Assembly: GCF_002934455.1 (NCBI RefSeq)
Contig: NZ_PTIR01000003.1
Span: forward strand, 186,001 to 250,000
From: Trinickia symbiotica
GTDB taxonomy: Bacteria; Pseudomonadota; Gammaproteobacteria; Burkholderiales; Burkholderiaceae
Direction of reading: 5' to 3'
DNA: 64,000 bases
Part shown: positions 60,129 through 64,000 of the stretch, piece by piece
Layout: each line of letters opens with the position of its first letter
Numbering within the stretch: position 1 is the stretch's first letter
Program-made: the position numbers and the translations under genes
Notes under the pieces: model-generated
Told to the model about the DNA's origin: nothing
The model's input: the letters and a program-made list of their open reading frames with translations, nothing else
Database searches by the model: none

Positions 60129-61721
60129 ATGGGGCAAGAGAACAATTCAAAGCTCGAGTTCGAACTGCACGACCATGAACTGATGGTTTCGTGTGTCGGC
60201 GCCAATTCGCAGGTCGTTTATTCGAACCCGGTCTACCAGCGGGTCACGGGGTATTCGCTGCAGGAAAGCCAGGCCATGCAAGGTGCGAACCGCTTACGGG
60301 ATGTCCCGCCGCAAGTCCTGGCCGATCTGGGAGCCGCCGTGCGGCAGGGCAAGCCGTGGTCCGGCCTCATCAAGCTTGCCTGCAAGAGCGAGCGGCTCGT
60401 CTGGTGCCGCCTGAACGCCGCCCCGCTCCTTTCTCATGGCCAATACATCGGATCTCTGATGGTCTTGAGCAAACCTGCTCAAGGGGAAATCGAGCGGTAT
60501 GAAACGCTCTATCGCCGACTGCATTCGGACCGCGACAAGAAGCTTGGCTGGGAGCAAGGTCGCATCGTCCCTCTGAATTTGCTGGGGAAAATCACCCGCC
60601 AGATCCGCTCATTGGGCCTGAAACGGTACATCTGGGGTTGCGTGTTCGCGCTCGCCATGGTTGCGATTCTCGTCGTGGCGATCAACGGTAACGGCCTCGC
60701 CTCGTTCGCATTTTTGGCCGAGGTTTGCACCATTCTCCTCTCTACTGTGGCCGCCGGCGCCTTCCTGTCCCGTGCGATCGCCTTGCCTTTGCAAGACGCC
60801 GTGCAAGCTGCCATGAAAATGGCGGCCGGCGACCTATGCGCCAGCTACGGCAGCGAGCGATGCGACGAGATCGGCGATGTCATGCGAACCCTCAACCAAG
60901 TCAGTATCAACATGCGCGCCACCGTCCTCGATGTTCGAAACGGCGTAGCAGCGATGCGGCAGGCGACGACCGAGATCGCCGCAGGCACGATGGAGCTTTC
61001 GGGCCGCACGGAAACCCAGGCCAGCAGTCTCGAGGAGACGGCCGCATCGATGGAAGAGATCAACTCGACGGTCGGCAACAACGCGGACGCCGCCGGGCAA
61101 GCCAGCGACCTCGCCACACTCGCAAGCGAAGCGGCTGAAGATGGCGGTCTGGTCGTGAATCAGGTCATCGCGACGATGGCGCAGATCAAGGAATCGAGCC
61201 GCAAGATATCCGACATCATCTCTGTCATCGACGGCATCGCTTTTCAGACCAACATACTCGCCTTGAACGCAGCCGTTGAAGCGGCTCGGGCCGGCGAGCA
61301 GGGGCGCGGGTTTGCTGTCGTGGCCGGCGAAGTCCGCAACCTCGCCCAGCGCAGCGCGCAAGCGGCAAAGGAGATCAAGGCGCTGATCACGCAGAGCGTC
61401 GAGACCGTCGATGACGGATCGAAGCTCGTCGACTCCGCGGGTAAGACCATCGCCGAGATCGTCTCGCAGGTACGCGGCGTAACGGACCTGGTGGGCCAGA
61501 TCGCCAGGGCATCGCGCGAGCAATCGGCGGGCGTCGGTCTGGTGAGCCAGGCTGTCGAGCAGTTAGATCAGATGACGCAGGTGAACGCGACGCTCGTTCA
61601 AGTGCATACGGAAGCCGCAGGCAACATCAAACAACAGACCGAGCGGCTCGCCGAGATGCTCTGCGTTTTCACGCTTTCCCGCGACGAGCGGAACCTGCAC
61701 TTGTCCGCACCGGGGGACTGA
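60129..61721 (+). CDS. PAS-containing methyl-accepting chemotaxis protein (Aer-like)
   Basis: A 530-residue chemoreceptor. Residues about 15-115 form a PAS domain ([19 protein letters not shown]), about 167-186 and 190-213 are two membrane helices with almost no periplasmic loop, a HAMP-like segment follows, and 270-515 is the MCP signalling domain with the tip block [20 protein letters not shown]. This is the Aer topology: a cytoplasmic redox or ligand sensor. The HPDMP-like FAD-contact loop of Aer is altered (RLRDVPPQ), so FAD binding is uncertain. ATG 60129 has GGAAGAGAG upstream. Operator-linked expression suggests taxis toward conditions of substrate oxidation. Confidence 0.9.
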   Translation: MGQENNSKLEFELHDHELMVSCVGANSQVVYSNPVYQRVTGYSLQESQAMQGANRLRDVPPQVLADLGAAVRQGKPWSGLIKLACKSERLVWCRLNAAPLLSHGQYIGSLMVLSKPAQGEIERYETLYRRLHSDRDKKLGWEQGRIVPLNLLGKITRQIRSLGLKRYIWGCVFALAMVAILVVAINGNGLASFAFLAEVCTILLSTVAAGAFLSRAIALPLQDAVQAAMKMAAGDLCASYGSERCDEIGDVMRTLNQVSINMRATVLDVRNGVAAMRQATTEIAAGTMELSGRTETQASSLEETAASMEEINSTVGNNADAAGQASDLATLASEAAEDGGLVVNQVIATMAQIKESSRKISDIISVIDGIAFQTNILALNAAVEAARAGEQGRGFAVVAGEVRNLAQRSAQAAKEIKALITQSVETVDDGSKLVDSAGKTIAEIVSQVRGVTDLVGQIARASREQSAGVGLVSQAVEQLDQMTQVNATLVQVHTEAAGNIKQQTERLAEMLCVFTLSRDERNLHLSAPGD

Positions 61722-61748
61722 ATGACGACAATCAATCGCCATTCGTGC

Positions 61749-61889
61749 AAAGCCGCGCGGCCACTTCTTGCCCCATTTGAGCGCATGCTTCTGCGTGTCG
61801 TTGCAGAAGTTCCAGACGTAGTTCACCGCACGGCTTTGCCGATTGAGCAAGCCATTGAGGGATTTCACGCGGTAGCGGTAGACGAGCAT
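61749..61889 (-). pseudogene. IS200/IS605-family TnpB (OrfB) remnant
   Basis: Minus-strand codons read MLVYRYRVKSLNGLLNRQSR, then AVNYVWNFCNDTQKHALKW and GKKWPRGF, the N-terminus of IS605 OrfB/TnpB proteins. Similarity stops after about 47 residues, so the gene is truncated. A perfect hairpin lies 53 nt upstream at 61943-61962, as at ends of such elements. The scar sits between the chemoreceptor and the 61982 gene. Confidence 0.7.
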
Positions 61890-61942
61890 CGTGCCGACGA
61901 TGCTAACCCAGGAATGCCGCCTTTCGGCGGCGCCCCTTTCCT

Positions 61943-61962
61943 CCTCGGACTGAAGTCCGAGG
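61943..61962. mobile_element. Subterminal hairpin of the IS200/IS605 scar
   Basis: CCTCGGACT-GA-AGTCCGAGG is a perfect 9-bp stem with a 2-nt loop, upstream of the TnpB remnant. It fits an IS200/IS605 end palindrome. It lies 20 nt before the start codon of the 61982 gene. Confidence 0.55.
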
Positions 61963-61981
61963 TTTCTCGGAGCAAAATCTG

Positions 61982-62410
61982 ATGAAAACCCTCGAAGAAA
62001 AGCACGCCTATGGCCTAAAGGTATTCGGCGAAATCATGGGCGAAGAAAAGGCAGCCGGCTTGCGCGCCGCAAGCGAGTCCAGCGGTTTTGGCGCCGACAT
62101 TTCACGACTTGCCGTCAACTATGCGTTCGCGGATGTATGGGGCGACGACAAGCTCGAGCGCAAGCAGCGCAGTCTCGTGACGCTCGGCATCCTCATCGCC
62201 AGCCGCCAGACGCTCGAGCTCAAGAACCATGTCCGCATTGCGGTGCGCAACGGTTTGAGCGCACGCGAGCTGGAAGGCGTGCTGATTCAGGCGCTCCCCT
62301 ATGTCGGATTCCCGGCAATCGCCTCCGCCACCACGGCCGTTCTCGAGACGCTGAGGGAACTCGGTATCGACACCACCACCCGAACTTCGGAAGAACGCGG
62401 GCTGCTGTAA
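61982..62410 (+). CDS. Carboxymuconolactone decarboxylase family protein
   Basis: A 142-residue CMD/AhpD-fold protein. It follows the PcaC layout: FADVWGDDKLERKQRSLVTLGILIA, then LKNHVRIAVRNGLSARELEGVLIQALPYVGFPA. It lacks the AhpD CxxC, so it is on the decarboxylase-like side. The His of KNHVR matches a conserved His. Its Shine-Dalgarno (CGGAG) lies within or next to the IS scar, so expression may have been changed by the insertion. It precedes the PhyH-family gene by 38 nt and the two probably form a unit. Confidence 0.82.
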   Translation: MKTLEEKHAYGLKVFGEIMGEEKAAGLRAASESSGFGADISRLAVNYAFADVWGDDKLERKQRSLVTLGILIASRQTLELKNHVRIAVRNGLSARELEGVLIQALPYVGFPAIASATTAVLETLRELGIDTTTRTSEERGLL

Positions 62411-62448
62411 AGCGGCCTTCGCTCGCACAGCTCCCCGAGGAGAACACC

Positions 62449-63432
62449 GTGGAAACAACAATCGTGGATATCGTGCCGACGATGCGCGAGCTCAATGTAT
62501 CGAACGATTTGCTCGGCAATCAGGCCGCGCTGCAAGCCCGATGGGACGAAGACGGTTATTTGTTTTTTCGCGACGTACTGGACCACGAGCCGCTGGAACG
62601 AATGCGCGGCCTGCTCGTCGATCATCTGGACCGCCATGGCTTTGCGCTCCGGCAAGATCGCGAAGTGCGATGGACCGGTAAGGAACGCGAAAACTTCAGC
62701 TTCTTTCCCGTCAAGGAAATGAACGAGCAGCGCGCCGCGCGCATGGTGATGGAAGATCCCGCTATTCGCGCGTTCTTTCAACGCCTCTTCGGCGTACCGC
62801 TCTATTGGGTGCCGTTCACTGAATATCGCACTTCGCCTCCCGCCATCGACAAAAGCCGCACGCGCTTCGATTTCATTCACGCAGACGCAATCTACAGCGA
62901 CCGGCTCGATTTCATCATCTGCTGGGTTCCGCTCAGTGATATTGACGCGCAGGTGGGCGGGCTGGCTGTTGCCGAGGGCTTGCACAACCTTCCCTCTCTG
63001 CATACGAAGGACGGCGACAAGATCAACCCGATCCAGCTATCGCAAGTACCGCGAGACGCATGGCGACGCACGAACTACCGCTTGGGCGACGTCCTCCTGA
63101 TGAGCCGTTACACGCCGCACTCCGGTCTGAGCAATCACTCGGATCGCTTTCGGCTTTCGCTCGACACGCGCATTCTGCCGCACGGCGGCACGTTCCCGTT
63201 TGCGCCGCGCTTGCCCTACGTCGGCACACTGACGTCGATCACGCCGAATGGGATCGTCTTGCGCGATGGACAAGGCGAGCACGTCTTGCGGTTTGACGAA
63301 ACGAGTTATCTGCGCGGCTTACAGGGCAACCGAGTGCGCGGCGAAGAGATCCGCGACGTCTATCAGCCGGGCTGCGAGGTCATCGTTGCGTATGAAGGCG
63401 ACCTCGTTCAGACGATGCGGCCGCAGCATTGA
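62449..63432 (+). CDS. Phytanoyl-CoA dioxygenase (PhyH) family Fe(II)/2-oxoglutarate oxygenase
   Basis: A 327-residue PhyH-family protein. Iron ligands HxD are in FIHADAIYS and the distal His in TPHSGLSNHS, followed by RFRLSLDTR with an Arg for 2-oxoglutarate. It would hydroxylate an organic acid or CoA ester. PhyH members have diverse substrates. A GTG start at 62449 with CGAGGAG upstream is chosen; the long upstream frame overlaps the CMD gene and is rejected. No operator-bearing promoter is seen before it. Confidence 0.86.
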   Translation: METTIVDIVPTMRELNVSNDLLGNQAALQARWDEDGYLFFRDVLDHEPLERMRGLLVDHLDRHGFALRQDREVRWTGKERENFSFFPVKEMNEQRAARMVMEDPAIRAFFQRLFGVPLYWVPFTEYRTSPPAIDKSRTRFDFIHADAIYSDRLDFIICWVPLSDIDAQVGGLAVAEGLHNLPSLHTKDGDKINPIQLSQVPRDAWRRTNYRLGDVLLMSRYTPHSGLSNHSDRFRLSLDTRILPHGGTFPFAPRLPYVGTLTSITPNGIVLRDGQGEHVLRFDETSYLRGLQGNRVRGEEIRDVYQPGCEVIVAYEGDLVQTMRPQH

Positions 63433-63460
63433 CATCCATTGACATCATTTCGCCGGAGCC

Positions 63461-64000
63461 TCAACCTCGTTCAAGGCCCCAGGCTTGACTTATCCGAGCC
63501 GTCACGCGCTGCCCGATCGCCACATGGCAGCCGTGATAAGCCAACAGCTGCTGTTGGTCTGGCAGCCTGATCAGCACCTCGTAGCGCTCGCCGCGGAACA
63601 CGCAGTCCCGCACTTCGCCTACCACCCCGCTTTCATCCAAACGAACGTGTTGCGGGCGAACGAGAACCGGCCCGCGTTGCCCCTCTGCGCAGCCGAGTGC
63701 GTCCATCAACGGCTGCCCATCGATAGGCCCGAGCGGCTGTCCGGCTACCTCGAGCAGGCTCCCGTTCCCGATGAACCGCGCGAGCCACTCGGTACGTGGA
63801 CGTTGATAGAGTTCCTCAGGCGTCGCCCATTGCACAAGACGCCCGCGGTGCATCACTGCAACGCGATCCGCGAGCGCCATCGCTTCAGCCTGATCATGGG
63901 TGACATAGACGAAAGTGGCACCGGTGCGTCGGTGGAAGTCCCGAAAAGCCTGCTCCATCGACGCACGCAGATGACGATCGAGGTTGGCGAGCGGCTCGTC
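63461..64000 (-). CDS. ABC transporter ATP-binding protein, C-terminal part (cut by window edge)
   Basis: The visible 179 residues begin inside the Walker B/D-loop (DEPLANLDRHLR), continue with the H-loop YVTHDQAEAMALADRVAVM and end with a TOBE-like domain (GPVLVRPQHVRLDE, and YEVLIRLPD). This is the PotA/FbpC/UgpC style of solute importer ATPase. The N-terminal Walker A half is outside the window to the right. Substrate unknown. Convergent with the PhyH gene; it probably marks the end of the island. Confidence 0.88.
   Translation of the reverse strand, partial: DEPLANLDRHLRASMEQAFRDFHRRTGATFVYVTHDQAEAMALADRVAVMHRGRLVQWATPEELYQRPRTEWLARFIGNGSLLEVAGQPLGPIDGQPLMDALGCAEGQRGPVLVRPQHVRLDESGVVGEVRDCVFRGERYEVLIRLPDQQQLLAYHGCHVAIGQRVTARISQAWGLERG

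Noticed and set aside
61722-61982. Plus-strand frame of 86 codons as a gene
   Set aside because: It is antisense to the TnpB remnant, contains no recognisable domain, and directly abuts the chemoreceptor stop without a ribosome site.

Overview
The window looks like a chromosomal or megaplasmid segment of a Burkholderiaceae bacterium (Paraburkholderia/Caballeronia/Cupriavidus type). It has high GC, densely packed operons and a short GC-rich intercistronic repeat that recurs three times. Almost all of it (about 0.5 to 60 kb) is one catabolic island. I assign about 62 genes. Most encode enzymes for oxidising, CoA-activating and breaking down a hydrophobic, probably alicyclic and methyl-branched acid of terpenoid or steroid-like type. 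The exact substrate cannot be read from the sequence.

Layout. 1-443: tail of a TetR-type regulator. 551-2154 (+): putidaredoxin reductase and putidaredoxin-like ferredoxin. 15715-2263 (-): 13-gene operon with Rieske oxygenase, KstD-like flavoprotein, a split 2-oxo-acid dehydrogenase complex (E1 alpha, E1 beta, free lipoyl domain, lipoyl-less E2), acyl-CoA ligase, two crotonases, an acyl-CoA dehydrogenase (ACAD) pair, SDR and SnoaL-like protein. 17556-15872 (-): etfBA. 17693-19515 (+): MDR and SDR oxidoreductases. 26350-19573 (-): DUF1302 barrel, DUF1329 protein, YCF48 propeller and RND permease. 41867-26725 (-): DUF35, SCP-x thiolase-like protein, three tandem PaaG-like crotonases, dienoyl-CoA reductase, alpha-methylacyl-CoA racemase, five ACADs, a crotonase, MaoC hydratase and a CYP101-like P450. 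42249-46815 (+): ring-opening module (ACAD, MaoC-like, family III CoA-transferase, BadH, BadI). 53133-46896 (-): feruloyl-CoA-synthetase-like ligase, ACAD pair, crotonase and NPD-like flavoprotein. 53485-54666 (+): thiolase. 54749-60 kb: second NPD-like protein, folE, SnoaL-like protein, two small unknown genes, SDR and LysR. 60129-61721 (+): PAS-containing chemoreceptor. The right edge has an IS200/IS605 tnpB scar, a carboxymuconolactone-decarboxylase-like gene, a PhyH-family oxygenase and a partial ABC ATPase.

How it fits together (inference): the chemoreceptor senses, and the envelope set moves, the hydrophobic substrate. The P450 with its dispersed redoxins, the Rieske oxygenase and the KstD-like enzyme oxidise it. 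Ligases and a CoA-transferase activate it. The racemase, four heteromeric ACAD pairs and two single ACADs (fed by EtfAB), with hydratases and isomerases, run beta-oxidation of branched chains. The thiolase-like/DUF35 pair may do retro-aldol cleavage. BadH/BadI would open a cyclohexane ring, and the split dehydrogenase would cleave a 2-oxo or diketone intermediate.

The strongest new observation is regulatory. Eleven promoters across the island share one architecture: a -35 box, 17-18 nt, a -10 box, usually 2-3 nt, then an 11-bp palindrome GAACnnnGTTC. The distance from the -35 start to the palindrome is 31-34 nt in every case. This implies one repressor, plausibly the TetR protein at the left edge, controlling the whole island including the chemoreceptor.
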